NCBI RefSeq assembly: GCF_007280575.1
Contig: NZ_VKJP01000017.1
Location: 1 to 39,384, forward strand
From: Streptomyces benahoarensis
GTDB taxonomy: Bacteria; Actinomycetota; Actinomycetes; Streptomycetales; Streptomycetaceae
Reading direction: 5' to 3'
DNA length: 39,384 nt
Each line of letters opens with the position of its first letter. Within the stretch, counting starts at the first letter, position 1. Below, one piece after another: positions 1-10,681 of this stretch. The translations under genes were made by a program, and so were the position numbers. The notes under the pieces were generated by a model. That model ran no database searches. It was not told where the DNA came from and saw nothing but the letters and a program-made list of their open reading frames with translations.

Positions 1-95
1 CCTGCGCACCTTCCCGGGCGACCCGACAGGGCCCCCGGCCGGCCCCCGCTGTCCACCAGGCGAAACCTGGTCGCATGGGTGCCCCCCTTCTCCCC

Positions 96-101
96 TACGC
101 T
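96..101 (+). promoter_or_regulatory. -10 box of a probable leaderless promoter for nrtL
   Basis: TACGCT fits the actinobacterial TANNNT -10 pattern and ends only 6 bases before the GTG at 108. Transcription would therefore begin at or next to the start codon. No Shine-Dalgarno sequence precedes this GTG, which agrees with a leaderless mRNA. No clear -35 box is visible. The call is an inference from spacing. Confidence 0.45.
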
Positions 102-107
102 TGTCCT

Positions 108-1133
108 GTGACCCCCGCCGAGTTGTCCCGTACCGTCCTGCGCTCCGTGCGTGGTGCCGTGGCGGAGCGGGTGCTTTCCGTGGTGGTGCCGGAGCGGGTC
201 GTGGTGCGGCCCGCGCCGCACTCCGGGGACTACGCGTCCAACGTCGCGCTGCAGCTCGCCGCGGGTGCGGGGCTGCCCGCCCGTGAGGTCGCCGAGGTGC
301 TGTGCAAGCGGCTGGCCGGATGCGCGGGCATCGCGCGGGTCGAGGTCGCCGGGCCCGGATTTCTGAACTTCACCCTGGGGGACGGCGCACCGGCCGAGCT
401 GGTCCGCACCGTCCTCGCGCAGGGACCGCGGTACGGCACCGGCGGCGCCCGCCCGGGCCGCCCCGGAGCCGCGACCGCGCCGCCGTCCGGGGGCGCGCGG
501 GGGCTCGCCGTGGCCGAGGCCCTGGCGCGGATCGACGCGGCCGTGGCCGACCGTGGGACGCGGCCGGGCGACGTCGCGCCGGACGCCGGAGCCGCGTCGT
601 CCGACGGTGCGCGGGCCGAGCTGGCCCGGCTCGTCGCCCGGCTCGGCGAGGACGAGGCGCGGTGGGCGCTGCTGCGACCGGCCGCGCACGACCCGGTGCG
701 GCCGCCCGAGCGGCCCACGCAGCGGGAGGAGGACCCGCGCTTCCGGGTGCAGTACGCGTACGCCCGCGCCCAGGCGGCGGTGCGCAACGCCCGCGAGCTG
801 GGCTTCACGGGAGCGCCGGGCGACACCGGCCCCGAGAGCCACATCGAGACCGGCCCCGACCCGGACACCCACGCCCTCCACCTCCTCCTCGCCGATTTCC
901 CGGACGCCGTCGCCGCCGCGGCGCGGTACCGGGCGCCGGACCGCGTGCTGCGGCATCTGGAAGCGGTGGCCGATGCGTATCTGCGCTGGCAGGACGGGTG
1001 CCGGGTGCTGCCCGTCGGTGAGGAGAAACCCTTGGCCGTGCACCGCGCCCGGGTGGCCCTCGCCGAGGCCAGCGGGACGGTGCTCGCCAACGGCCTCCGC
1101 CTGCTCGGCGTCTCCGCACCCGTACGACTTTGA
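108..1133 (+). CDS. nrtL: ArgRS-like anticodon-binding protein NrtL (no catalytic domain)
   Basis: This 341-residue protein has the two ends of an arginyl-tRNA synthetase without the middle. Residues about 1-115 match the ArgRS N-terminal additional domain (motifs SGDYASNVALQLA and VAGPGFLNF). Residues about 205-341 match the DALR anticodon-binding helical domain (RVQYAYARAQAAVRNARE, ending SAPVRL). The Rossmann catalytic core with HIGH and KMSKS is missing and is replaced by about 70 Ala/Pro/Arg-rich residues. It cannot be a normal aminoacyl-tRNA synthetase; tRNA binding or a regulatory role is inference. GTG at 108 is preferred over ATG at 75 because the family homology begins there and a TANNNT box lies 7 bases upstream. 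lysA follows after 27 bases, probably in the same transcript. In Corynebacterium a full argS sits directly before lysA, so this looks like a decayed relic of that order. Confidence 0.85.
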   Translation: MTPAELSRTVLRSVRGAVAERVLSVVVPERVVVRPAPHSGDYASNVALQLAAGAGLPAREVAEVLCKRLAGCAGIARVEVAGPGFLNFTLGDGAPAELVRTVLAQGPRYGTGGARPGRPGAATAPPSGGARGLAVAEALARIDAAVADRGTRPGDVAPDAGAASSDGARAELARLVARLGEDEARWALLRPAAHDPVRPPERPTQREEDPRFRVQYAYARAQAAVRNARELGFTGAPGDTGPESHIETGPDPDTHALHLLLADFPDAVAAAARYRAPDRVLRHLEAVADAYLRWQDGCRVLPVGEEKPLAVHRARVALAEASGTVLANGLRLLGVSAPVRL

Positions 1134-1160
1134 ACGACATCCGAGGGGATCTCCACCACC

Positions 1161-2552
1161 ATGAGCCGTTCCGCCCACCCTGCCGGGCCCCGTCACGCCG
1201 ATGTGCTGCCCGAGGGGCACTACGCCGGGCCGCCCGCCGACCTCAACTCCCTTGACCCGCGGGTCTGGTCGCGTACCGTCCGGCGCGACGCCGACGGCCT
1301 GGTGACCGTCGGCGGACTCGACGTGAAGACGCTCGCCGAGGAGTTCGGCACCCCCGCGTACTTCCTCGACGAGGACGACTTCCGGGCGCGCTGCCGGGCC
1401 TGGCGGGAGGCGTTCGGGACGGGCGCCGACGTGTACTACGCGGGCAAGGCGTTCCTGTCCCGCGCGGTGGTGCGGTGGCTGACCGAGGAAGGGCTCAACC
1501 TCGACGTCTGCTCCGGCGGTGAGCTGGCGACCGCGCTGGACGCGGGGATGCCCGCCGAGCGGATCGCGCTGCACGGCAACAACAAGAGCACCGAGGAGAT
1601 CACCCGCGCCGTCGAGGCCGGCGTCGGGCGGATCGTGCTCGACTCGTTCCAGGAGATCGTGCGGGTCGCGCACATCGCGCAGCGGCTCGGCAAGCAGCAG
1701 CGGGTGCAGATCCGCGTCACTGTCGGTGTCGAGGCGCACACCCACGAGTTCATCGCGACCGCGCACGAGGACCAGAAGTTCGGCATCGCGCTGGCCGGCG
1801 GGCAGGCCGCCGAGGCCGTGCGGCGGGCGCTCACCCTCGACAGCCTGGAGCTGACCGGCATCCACAGCCACATCGGCTCGCAGATCTTCGACATGGCCGG
1901 GTTCGAGGTCTCCGCCCGGCGCGTCGTCCAGCTGCTGACCGAGGTCCGTGACGAGCACGGCGTGGAGCTGCCGGAGATCGACCTCGGCGGCGGCCTCGGC
2001 ATCGCGTACACGTCGGACGACGATCCGCGCGAGCCGCACGAGATCGCGAAGGCGCTCGGCGAGATCGTCACCAAGGAGTGCGAGGCGGCCGGGCTGCGCG
2101 TGCCGCGGCTCTCCGTCGAGCCGGGCCGCGCCATCGTCGGCCCCACCGCCTTCACGCTGTACGAGGTCGGCACCGTCAAGGAGCTGGAGGGGCTGCGGAC
2201 GTACGTCTCCGTCGACGGCGGGATGTCCGACAACATCCGCACCGCGCTGTACGACGCGGAGTACACCGTCGCGCTGGTCTCACGCACCTCGGACGCCGAG
2301 CCGATGCTCTCCCGCGTCGTCGGCAAGCACTGCGAGAGCGGCGACATCATCGTCCGGGACGCCTTCCTGCCGTCCGACGTGGCCCCCGGTGACCTGCTGG
2401 CGGTGCCCGCCACCGGCGCGTACTGCCGCTCGATGGCCAGCAACTACAACCACGCGCTGCGGCCGCCGGTGGTGGCCGTCGCCGGGGGCGCCGGACGGGT
2501 CATCGTCCGCCGGGAGACGGAGGAGGATCTCCTGCGGTTGGATGTCGGATGA
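1161..2552 (+). CDS. lysA: Diaminopimelate decarboxylase
   Basis: LysA removes the D-centre carboxyl group of meso-diaminopimelate to give L-lysine, using pyridoxal phosphate. The 463 residues form the usual fold-type III decarboxylase: an alanine-racemase-like barrel with the PLP lysine in YYAGKAF (Lys96), HSHIGSQI near residue 235, the phosphate-binding glycine run GGGLG near 275 and EPGR, then a C-terminal beta domain containing CESGD. Length is slightly above the family norm because of a 40-50 residue N-terminal extension that is common in Streptomyces. The start is supported by GAGGGG at 1142-1147. The gene lies between nrtL and hom on the same strand. All expected catalytic residues are present. 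Confidence 0.97.
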   Translation: MSRSAHPAGPRHADVLPEGHYAGPPADLNSLDPRVWSRTVRRDADGLVTVGGLDVKTLAEEFGTPAYFLDEDDFRARCRAWREAFGTGADVYYAGKAFLSRAVVRWLTEEGLNLDVCSGGELATALDAGMPAERIALHGNNKSTEEITRAVEAGVGRIVLDSFQEIVRVAHIAQRLGKQQRVQIRVTVGVEAHTHEFIATAHEDQKFGIALAGGQAAEAVRRALTLDSLELTGIHSHIGSQIFDMAGFEVSARRVVQLLTEVRDEHGVELPEIDLGGGLGIAYTSDDDPREPHEIAKALGEIVTKECEAAGLRVPRLSVEPGRAIVGPTAFTLYEVGTVKELEGLRTYVSVDGGMSDNIRTALYDAEYTVALVSRTSDAEPMLSRVVGKHCESGDIIVRDAFLPSDVAPGDLLAVPATGAYCRSMASNYNHALRPPVVAVAGGAGRVIVRRETEEDLLRLDVG

Positions 2553-2690
2553 CGAACTTGTTCGCGTGTCCGGCGCGGACGACATAAATGTCTCGGTATC
2601 CGGACGAGGTGCGGAAAGTGCCGTCCGGTGCGTGAGACTGAGAAATCACCAAGAAGAAAAACGGCAGTATCGATGAAAAGCAGAGGTCGA
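2553..2690 (+). promoter_or_regulatory. hom leader with mutually exclusive hairpins
   Basis: This 138-base gap is less GC-rich than its surroundings. It carries four short complementary segments: GTCCGG (2568-2573), CGGAC (2576-2580), CCGGACG (2600-2606) and CGTCCGG (2622-2628). Segments 1:2 and 3:4 can each form a hairpin, but 1 can also pair with 3 and 2 with 4, as in an attenuator or an RBS-sequestering leader. No U-run and no Thr- or Met-rich leader peptide was recognised. TTGTTC at 2558-2563 and the AT-rich ACATAAAT at 2582-2589 may be promoter parts. The pairings are seen in the sequence; a regulatory role is inferred. Confidence 0.35.
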
Positions 2691-3992
2691 ATGATGCGTA
2701 CGCGTCCGCTGAAGGTGGCGCTCCTGGGCTGTGGTGTGGTCGGCTCAGAGGTGGCGCGCATCATGACGACGCACGCCGACGACCTCGCGGCCCGCATCGG
2801 TGCCCCCGTGGAGCTGGCCGGGATCGCCGTCCGCCGCCCCGACCGGGTGCGCGAGGGCATCCCGGCCGAGCTGATCACCACCGACGCGATGGAGCTGGTC
2901 AAACGCGAGGACGTCGATGTCGTCATCGAGGTCATCGGCGGCATCGAACCGGCCCGTGAGCTGATCACCACCGCCTTCGCGCACGGCGCCAGCGTCGTCT
3001 CCGCCAACAAGGCGCTGGTCGCCGCCGACGGCGCCGCGCTGCACGCCGCGGCGGAGCGGCACGGCGCGGACCTCTACTACGAGGCCGCGGTCGCCGGCGC
3101 GATCCCGCTGGTTCGCCCGCTGCGCGAATCGCTCGCCGGTGACAAGGTCAACCGCGTCCTCGGCATCGTCAACGGCACCACCAACTTCATCCTCGACAAG
3201 ATGGACACCAGCGGCGCCGGATACAGCGAGGCGCTGGACGAGGCCACCGCCCTCGGGTACGCCGAGGCCGACCCGACCGCCGACGTCGAGGGCTTCGACG
3301 CCGCCGCGAAGGCCGCGATCCTCGCCGGGATCGCCTTCCACACCCGCGTGACCATCGATGACGTGCACCGCGAGGGCCTGACCGAGGTCACCGCGTCCGA
3401 CATCGCCTCCGCCAAGCGGATGGGGTGCACCGTCAAGCTGCTCGCCATCTGCGAGCGTGCCGCGGACGGCGCGTCCGTCACCGCCCGGGTGCACCCCGCG
3501 ATGATCCCCCTCAGCCATCCGCTGGCCTCCGTCCGCGAGGCGTACAACGCGGTGTTCGTGGAGTCCGACGCCGCAGGTCAGCTGATGTTCTACGGGCCGG
3601 GCGCCGGCGGTTCGCCGACCGCGTCCGCGGTGCTCGGCGACCTCGTCGCGGTCTGCCGCAACAAGGTCGCCGACACCACCGGGCCGGGGGAGTCCGCGTA
3701 CACGCGGCTGCCCGTCAGCCCGATGGGCGAGGTCGTCACGCGCTACCACATCAGTCTCGACGTGGCCGACAAGTCCGGCGTGCTCGCGCAGGTCGCCACG
3801 GTCTTCGCCGAGCACGGGGTGTCGATCGACACCGTCCGTCAGCAAGGGCGGCCCGACGGAGACGGCGAGGCATCCCTCGTCGTCGTCACCCACCGGGCGG
3901 CCGACGCCGCCCTGTCGTCGACCGTCGAGGCTCTGCGTGAGCTGGACACCGTCCGCGGTGTCGCCAGCATCATGCGGGTCGAAGGGGAGTAA
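2691..3992 (+). CDS. hom: Homoserine dehydrogenase
   Basis: Hom reduces aspartate semialdehyde to homoserine with NAD(P)H, the branch point to threonine and methionine. The 433-residue protein has an N-terminal Rossmann nucleotide-binding segment ([12 protein letters not shown]), the substrate domain ([28 protein letters not shown]) and a C-terminal ACT domain starting near [17 protein letters not shown]. An ACT domain normally confers feedback inhibition by threonine. The reading frame is open back to a GTG at 2628, but the ATG pair at 2691/2694 is preferred: AGAGG at 2682-2686 is well placed for 2694, and the family begins [14 protein letters not shown]. thrC begins 8 bases after the stop, so hom and thrC are probably cotranscribed and coupled. 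Confidence 0.96.
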   Translation: MMRTRPLKVALLGCGVVGSEVARIMTTHADDLAARIGAPVELAGIAVRRPDRVREGIPAELITTDAMELVKREDVDVVIEVIGGIEPARELITTAFAHGASVVSANKALVAADGAALHAAAERHGADLYYEAAVAGAIPLVRPLRESLAGDKVNRVLGIVNGTTNFILDKMDTSGAGYSEALDEATALGYAEADPTADVEGFDAAAKAAILAGIAFHTRVTIDDVHREGLTEVTASDIASAKRMGCTVKLLAICERAADGASVTARVHPAMIPLSHPLASVREAYNAVFVESDAAGQLMFYGPGAGGSPTASAVLGDLVAVCRNKVADTTGPGESAYTRLPVSPMGEVVTRYHISLDVADKSGVLAQVATVFAEHGVSIDTVRQQGRPDGDGEASLVVVTHRAADAALSSTVEALRELDTVRGVASIMRVEGE

Positions 3993-4000
3993 AGGAACCC

Positions 4001-5086
4001 ATGTCTGCCAATTCCACCGCGTCCGCCGCGAACCGTCAGTGGCGCGGAATCATCGAGGAATACCGTGACCGGCTGCCGGTCAGCGACACGACCGAGGTGG
4101 TCACCCTGCGGGAGGGCGGCACGCCGCTCGTCCCCGCGCAGGTGCTGTCCGAGCGCACCGGCTGCGAGGTGCACCTCAAGGTCGAGGGTGCCAACCCCAC
4201 CGGGTCCTTCAAGGACCGCGGGATGACGATGGCCATCACCCGCGCCAAGGAGGAGGGCGCCAAGGCGGTGATCTGCGCCTCCACCGGCAACACCTCCGCC
4301 TCCGCCGCCGCGTACGCGGTGCGCGCCGGGATGGTCTGCGCGGTGCTCGTCCCGCAGGGCAAGATCGCCCTCGGCAAGATGGGCCAGGCGCTGGTGCACG
4401 GCGCGAAGATCCTCCAGATCGACGGAAATTTCGACGACTGTCTGACGCTCGCCCGTGGGCTTTCGGACAAGTATCCGGTCGCACTTGTGAATTCCGTGAA
4501 CCCTGTGCGGATCGAGGGCCAGAAGACCGCGGCGTTCGAGATCGTCGACATGCTCGACGACGCGCCCGACATCCACGTCCTGCCCGTCGGCAACGCCGGG
4601 AACATCACGGCGTACTGGAAGGGCTACCGCGAATACGCCGCCGACGGCATCGCCTCGCACACCCCGCGGATGTGGGGCTTCCAGGCGTCCGGCAGCGCCC
4701 CGATCGTGCGCGGCGAGGTCGTCAAGGACCCGCACACCATCGCCACCGCCATTCGCATCGGCAACCCTGCGTCGTGGTCGTTCGCGGAGCAGGCGCGGGA
4801 CGAGTCGGGCGGCTTCATCGATGAGGTGACCGACCGTCAGATCCTGGCCGCCTACCGGCTGTTGGCCGCGCAGGAGGGCGTCTTTGTGGAGCCCGCGTCG
4901 GCCGCCTCGGTCGCCGGTCTGCTCAAGGCCGCCGACGAGGGCAAGGTCGACCCCGGTCAGCGCATCGTCTGCACGGTGACCGGCAACGGCCTCAAGGACC
5001 CCGACTGGGCGGTGGCCGGTGCGCCGCAGCCCGTCACCGTCCCGATCGACGCGGACGCCGCCGCCCAGCGTCTCGGTCTCGCGTAA
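4001..5086 (+). CDS. thrC: Threonine synthase
   Basis: ThrC converts O-phosphohomoserine to L-threonine in a PLP-dependent beta-elimination/replacement. The 361-residue protein belongs to fold-type II, short (class II) threonine synthases. The PLP lysine lies in [12 protein letters not shown] (Lys71), and the glycine/asparagine phosphate-binding loop is LPVGNAGN. The start is set by AAAGGAA at 3991-3997, just after the hom stop codon. A strong hairpin at 5112-5150 follows, so the upstream operon probably ends here and thrB is transcribed at least partly on its own. Confidence 0.96.
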   Translation: MSANSTASAANRQWRGIIEEYRDRLPVSDTTEVVTLREGGTPLVPAQVLSERTGCEVHLKVEGANPTGSFKDRGMTMAITRAKEEGAKAVICASTGNTSASAAAYAVRAGMVCAVLVPQGKIALGKMGQALVHGAKILQIDGNFDDCLTLARGLSDKYPVALVNSVNPVRIEGQKTAAFEIVDMLDDAPDIHVLPVGNAGNITAYWKGYREYAADGIASHTPRMWGFQASGSAPIVRGEVVKDPHTIATAIRIGNPASWSFAEQARDESGGFIDEVTDRQILAAYRLLAAQEGVFVEPASAASVAGLLKAADEGKVDPGQRIVCTVTGNGLKDPDWAVAGAPQPVTVPIDADAAAQRLGLA

Positions 5087-5111
5087 CCCGGCAACCGCAC
5101 ACGCCGGGCGT

Positions 5112-5150
5112 ACGGCGGGTCACCAGCTCCCGGGGCAGGTGACCCGCCGT
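5112..5150 (+). terminator. Hairpin terminator after thrC
   Basis: A perfect 13-bp stem: ACGGCGGGTCACC (5112-5124) pairs with GGTGACCCGCCGT (5138-5150) around a 13-base loop. There is no T-run, which is usual in Streptomyces. It begins 25 bases after the thrC stop codon. Confidence 0.75.
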
Positions 5151-5152
5151 GC

Positions 5153-5179
5153 AGCAAAGAGTGCAAAGGCTGCAAAGTC
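5153..5179 (+). repeat. Three tandem 9-bp direct repeats, [AT]GCAAAGNN
   Basis: AGCAAAG (5153), TGCAAAG (5162) and TGCAAAG (5171) begin exactly 9 bases apart. They lie between the thrC terminator and the thrB -10 box. Head-to-tail repeats with about 9-bp spacing are the kind of site described for the MerR-like developmental regulator BldC, but the assignment is only a suggestion. Confidence 0.5.
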
Positions 5180-5405
5180 AGAAGTGAGGCACGGCTCGGT
5201 CTGCGACACGCACCGTGCGCCTCCCGTGCGCCCTGTGTCGCCACAGAACCTTCCTTCGATAGGCTGGCAGTCAACTCCCCTCCGCACGGCATGACGTAGT
5301 GGTGTGCAGGGCAGGTCAGAACAGTCCCCGGCGGCCGACCGGGCGCCTCGGCGCCGCGGTGGCGCGGGGCATACCGCAGCATCAATCAAGGAGAGTCATC
5401 GAGCG

Positions 5406-6323
5406 ATGGCCGGTCCCGCGTTCCGTGCCGCCGCCGTCCGGGTGCGCACCCCCGCCACCAGCGCCAATCTCGGCCCCGGCTTCGACGCCCTCGGCCTGTC
5501 GCTGGGGCTGTACGACGATGTCGTGGTGCGGGTCGCCGACTCCGGTCTGCACGTAGACATCGCAGGTGAGGGCAGCGAAACCCTCCCGCGCGACGAGAGT
5601 CATCTGCTCGTACGCTCCCTGCGCACCGCCTTCGACCTGCTCGGTGGGCAGCCGCGCGGGCTGGAAATCGTCTGTGCCAACCGCATTCCGCACGGCCGGG
5701 GCCTCGGCTCGTCGTCGGCCGCCATCTGTGCCGGTATCGTCGCCGCGCGTGCCGTCACCATCGGTGGCGAGCAGAGACTCGACGACGCCGCGCTCCTGGA
5801 GCTGGCCACCGAGATCGAGGGCCACCCCGACAACGTCGCCGCCTGTCTGCTCGGCGGCTTCACCCTGGCCTGGATGGACACCGGGGCGGCCCGCGCGATC
5901 CGGATGGAGCCGGCCGCGTCGATCGTCCCCGTCGTCTTCGTCCCCGGGAAACCGGTGCTCACCGAGACCGCCCGCGGACTGCTTCCGCGCACCGTCCCGC
6001 ATGTGGACGCCGCGGCCAACGCCGGTCGCGCCGCACTGCTCGTCGAGGCGCTGACCAGGCGCCCCGAGCTGCTGCTGGCCGCGACCGAGGACCGACTTCA
6101 CCAGGAATACCGCGCCCCCGCGATGCCGGAGAGTGTGGCGCTGGTGAACCGACTGCGTGCGGACGGTGTCCCCGCGGTCATCTCCGGTGCGGGCCCGACG
6201 GTGCTCGCACTGGCCGAGGACGCCTCGGCCGACAAGGTCGCCGCACTGGCGGGAGAGGGCTGGGCGGCCAACCGGCTGGCCCTCGACGCGGCGGGCACAT
6301 GCGTCCTGCCGCTCGCCGGGTGA
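5406..6323 (+). CDS. thrB: Homoserine kinase
   Basis: ThrB phosphorylates homoserine with ATP to give O-phosphohomoserine, the ThrC substrate. The 305-residue GHMP kinase shows the N-terminal substrate motif (VRTPATSANLGPGFDALG) and the ATP-binding glycine/serine loop PHGRGLGSSSAAICAG, with the C-terminal GHMP motif SGAGPTVLAL. The frame is open back to 5304, but ATG at 5406 has AAGGAGAG 10 bases upstream and the family begins at AAVRVRTPATSANLG. In many actinobacteria thrB is tightly coupled to hom or thrC; here a terminator and a promoter-like element intervene. Confidence 0.96.
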   Translation: MAGPAFRAAAVRVRTPATSANLGPGFDALGLSLGLYDDVVVRVADSGLHVDIAGEGSETLPRDESHLLVRSLRTAFDLLGGQPRGLEIVCANRIPHGRGLGSSSAAICAGIVAARAVTIGGEQRLDDAALLELATEIEGHPDNVAACLLGGFTLAWMDTGAARAIRMEPAASIVPVVFVPGKPVLTETARGLLPRTVPHVDAAANAGRAALLVEALTRRPELLLAATEDRLHQEYRAPAMPESVALVNRLRADGVPAVISGAGPTVLALAEDASADKVAALAGEGWAANRLALDAAGTCVLPLAG

Positions 6324-6700
6324 CCGACGCGGGTGATCGACGATTGCCGGTCTTGGGAAGGGGGAATGTTTGTTGGATCCGGTAGTGTTAACCTCAAGTC
6401 AGTACTCGACGCCTGAGTGGCGCGATGCTTCGTGTCCCTATCGGGACCACCTTTCTTCCGGGAGCCTCCCAAACTGCTCGAAGCAATAGCCCGAGCAGGA
6501 GTGAGCACGCTCCGGAATCGGCGTGACGGACATGGGTCACACAGCATCCCTTCGCGCCGGACCAATGAACTGATCTTTCCGCCGTATCCGGCGGGACCAC
6601 CGCCCCGGCCCGGTTCGCAACACCGCGGGACCACCAGCCGGACAGCACAACCGGTCGCCGAGCCAGACAGGCCGACGCCCGCTCCAGGGAAGGACCCTTC
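6324..6700 (+). promoter_or_regulatory. Long rho leader (377 bp) with SigR-like promoter and C-rich tract
   Basis: GGAAT (6363-6367) followed 19 bases later by GTT (6387-6389) matches the SigR consensus GGAAT-N18/19-GTT. Transcription would begin near 6396, giving a leader of about 300 bases. From 6541 to 6660 the transcript strand is C-rich and relatively G-poor (about 51 C to 32 G counted by eye), the composition Rho prefers to load on. This suggests Rho-dependent autoregulation. An open frame of 95 codons (6417-6704) overlaps the rho start but lacks Streptomyces third-position bias, so I do not call it a gene. AGGGAAGGA at 6686-6694 is the rho ribosome-binding site. Confidence 0.45.
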
Positions 6701-8731
<2,031 letters not shown>

Positions 8732-8754
8732 CGCCCGGCCGCGCAACGCCGCCA

Positions 8755-8788
8755 CGAAGCCCCCGCACTTTCGCGTGCGGGGGCTTCG
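8755..8788 (+). terminator. Hairpin terminator after rho
   Basis: A perfect 14-bp stem, CGAAGCCCCCGCAC (8755-8768) with GTGCGGGGGCTTCG (8775-8788), encloses a 6-base loop. It starts 23 bases after the rho stop codon. Its strength suggests intrinsic termination. Confidence 0.85.
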
Positions 8789-9101
8789 CGCTGTCCGGGC
8801 CCGGCACGAGGGGTGAACCGCCGACGACCGGTCCGTATACCTCCGTCCGGAGGTGTCCCGCTGAGACCTTTCGCACAGGAGATGCCCGGAACCGACCGCT
8901 TGGCGGTGGCCGGAAACCGGCCATCGGTCCAGGTCGGGACGGACGTACGGGCCGGACGGCGGCGCGCGTGCGTCCGCCCGTGTCCGCCCGGTGCGTACAG
9001 GTCGCTGTGCAACCCTTCCGTCCGGCTCCCCGTCTCCCACGACATGACGCGCCGTGCCCGCACGGGGCGGGCGGGGGCAGCGCATACGGACCGAGGAGCA
9101 C
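8789..9101 (+). promoter_or_regulatory. Upstream region of the LCP gene (313 bp)
   Basis: No gene is evident. ACCTCCG (8839-8845) and CGGAGGT (8848-8854) form a near-perfect palindrome that could be an operator. GGAAA (8912-8916), 16 bases, then GTC (8933-8935) loosely resembles an envelope-stress SigE-type promoter (consensus begins GGAAC), which would suit an LCP gene. Both are weak. GAGGAG at 9093-9098 is the ribosome-binding site. Confidence 0.25.
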
Positions 9102-10226
9102 ATGGCCGACAGCAACGGGACGCAGAGGGCGACGGCGAGCCGCCGCAGCCGCATACGCGCCACGGGGCGCCGTCGCAAGGCGCGCAGCCGACGCCGCCGC
9201 GCCCTGACCCTCACGCTCTGCGCCGCGGTCAGCTGCCTGCTGCTCACCGGCGCCGGGCTCGGCTACGTCTACTACCAGCTCAACGGCAACCTCAAGGGCA
9301 TCGACATCAACGCCGCCCTCGGCAAGGACCGGCCCGACAACGTCGACAACGGCTCCCTCGACATCCTCGTCCTCGGCTCCGACTCCCGGTCCGGCAGCAA
9401 CGCCGCGTACGGCACCGACGAGGGCGGCGCGCGCTCCGACACCGCGATGGTGCTGCACGTCTACAAGGGCCACAAGAAGGCGAGCGTCGTCAGCATCCCG
9501 CGCGACACCCTCATCACCCGTCCCGCCTGCGTGAAGGACGGCAAGGAGGTGGCCGGCGCGCGGCGGGCGATGTTCAACACCGCCTACGAGGTCGGCGGCC
9601 CCGCGTGCGCCGTCAAGACCGTCGAATCGCTCAGCGGCATCCGGATGGACCACTTCGTCGAGGTCGACTTCACCGGCTTCAAGAAGCTCATCGACGCGCT
9701 CGGCGGCGTCGAACTCACCACCAGCAAGCCGATCGACGACAACTCCAGCCATCTCCACCTGCCCGCCGGGCATCACGTCCTCACCGGTGAGCAGTCCCTC
9801 GGGCTCGTCCGCACCCGGCACGGCGTCCCCGGCGGCGACGGCAGCGACCTGGGCCGCATCCAGCTCCAGCAGACCTTCGTCAAGGCGCTGATGCAGCAGG
9901 TCAAGAACGTCGGCGTGCTCACCAGCCCGGCCAAGCTCTACGACATCGCCGACACCGCCACCAGGGCCGTCACCACCGACACCGACCTCAACTCCGTCGG
10001 CGCGCTCACCGGCCTCGCCAAGTCCCTCGGCTCCCTCGACTCGCAGAACATCCACATGGTCACGCTGCCCGTGGAGTACGACAAGCTCGACCCGGCGCGC
10101 GTCGTCCCGCTGCCCCGGCAGACCGCGCAGGTCTGGGACGCGCTGCGGCAGGACCGCGCCATCCCGAAGACCGCGCTCAAGGACTCCGCGGGCGACAAGG
10201 GCGGTACCGGCTCGTACGTGAAGTAG
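9102..10226 (+). CDS. LytR-CpsA-Psr (LCP) family cell-wall glycopolymer ligase
   Basis: LCP proteins transfer undecaprenyl-linked anionic glycopolymers such as teichoic acids onto peptidoglycan outside the cell. This 374-residue protein has a very basic cytoplasmic N-terminus (residues 9-33), one membrane segment (about 34-57) and an extracellular LCP domain. Visible motifs are DILVLGSDSR (about 84-93), the metal and lipid-phosphate residues in ARSDTAMVLHV, VVSIPRDTLI, FTGFKKLIDALGGVEL, and LVRTRHG with the downstream DLGRIQLQQ. ATG at 9102 is chosen because GAGGAG lies 3-8 bases upstream; the frame is open to GTG at 9054. Its place between rho and rpmE is typical of Streptomyces. Which polymer it attaches cannot be told. 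Confidence 0.92.
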   Translation: MADSNGTQRATASRRSRIRATGRRRKARSRRRRALTLTLCAAVSCLLLTGAGLGYVYYQLNGNLKGIDINAALGKDRPDNVDNGSLDILVLGSDSRSGSNAAYGTDEGGARSDTAMVLHVYKGHKKASVVSIPRDTLITRPACVKDGKEVAGARRAMFNTAYEVGGPACAVKTVESLSGIRMDHFVEVDFTGFKKLIDALGGVELTTSKPIDDNSSHLHLPAGHHVLTGEQSLGLVRTRHGVPGGDGSDLGRIQLQQTFVKALMQQVKNVGVLTSPAKLYDIADTATRAVTTDTDLNSVGALTGLAKSLGSLDSQNIHMVTLPVEYDKLDPARVVPLPRQTAQVWDALRQDRAIPKTALKDSAGDKGGTGSYVK

Positions 10227-10316
10227 CCGCGGCCCCTTCGGGCAGCCACGCGATGTGGAGGCCCGGGGACGGCGCGTAACCGTCCGGCCGCCGGGGTTTC
10301 CCCGCTCCCGGGGCGG

Positions 10317-10342
10317 GGAATACCCGGCGGTCCACCCCGGTT
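10317..10342 (+). promoter_or_regulatory. SigR-type promoter of rpmE
   Basis: GGAAT (10317-10321), 18 bases, then GTT (10340-10342) is an exact match to the thiol-stress SigR consensus. rpmE is, from memory, a known SigR target in S. coelicolor. The -35 element overlaps the 3' arm of a hairpin, CCCCGC (10300-10305) with GCGGGG (10313-10318). The leader would be about 95 bases. Confidence 0.7.
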
Positions 10343-10445
10343 TTGGGAGATGCGACAAGTCCTGGCAGACTGGACCGTCGGCCCCGGTTCACGTGACGCA
10401 AACCCGCGGCACGACCCGGAGCACTCCCGAACCTAGGAGATCCCC

Positions 10446-10670
10446 TTGAAGCGCGACATCCACCCGGAGTACGTCGAGACGCAGGTCAGCTGCACCTGTG
10501 GCGCGTCCTTCACCACCCGTAGCACCGTCGAGGGCGGTGGCATCCGCGCCGACGTCTGCTCCGAGTGCCACCCGTTCTACACGGGCAAGCAGAAGATCAT
10601 GGACACCGGTGGCCGTGTGGCCCGCTTCGAGGCCCGCTTCGGCAAGGCCGCCGGTTCGGCCAACAAGTAG
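10446..10670 (+). CDS. rpmE: 50S ribosomal protein L31, zinc-binding form
   Basis: L31 (bL31) is a small protein of the large ribosomal subunit that bridges the central protuberance to the 30S head. The 74 residues carry the zinc ligands Cys16, Cys18, Cys38 and Cys41 (CTC and CSEC), so this is the C+ form, in contrast to the zinc-free paralogue used under zinc limitation. The start is a TTG with AGGAGA at 10435-10440. The SigR-type promoter upstream would link L31 supply to thiol oxidation, a stress that can also release zinc. A strong terminator follows. Confidence 0.97.
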   Translation: MKRDIHPEYVETQVSCTCGASFTTRSTVEGGGIRADVCSECHPFYTGKQKIMDTGGRVARFEARFGKAAGSANK

Positions 10671-10681
10671 CGACCCGCAAG

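Larger units (their letters stand above)
5087..5405 (+). promoter_or_regulatory. thrC-thrB intergenic region (319 bp): terminator, 9-bp repeats and thrB promoter
   Basis: No gene is evident here; GC3 and codon use are poor in every frame. The stretch holds the thrC terminator (5112-5150), three head-to-tail 9-bp repeats (5153-5179) and a TANNNT-type -10 box TAGGCT at 5260-5265. The last would place transcription start near 5272 and give thrB a leader of about 130 bases. AAGGAGAG at 5388-5395 is the thrB ribosome-binding site. Confidence 0.5.

Noticed and set aside
1..107. RNA gene or coding remnant at the left edge
   Set aside because: No tRNA arm, CCA end or codon-biased frame could be found; only the nrtL -10 box is supportable.
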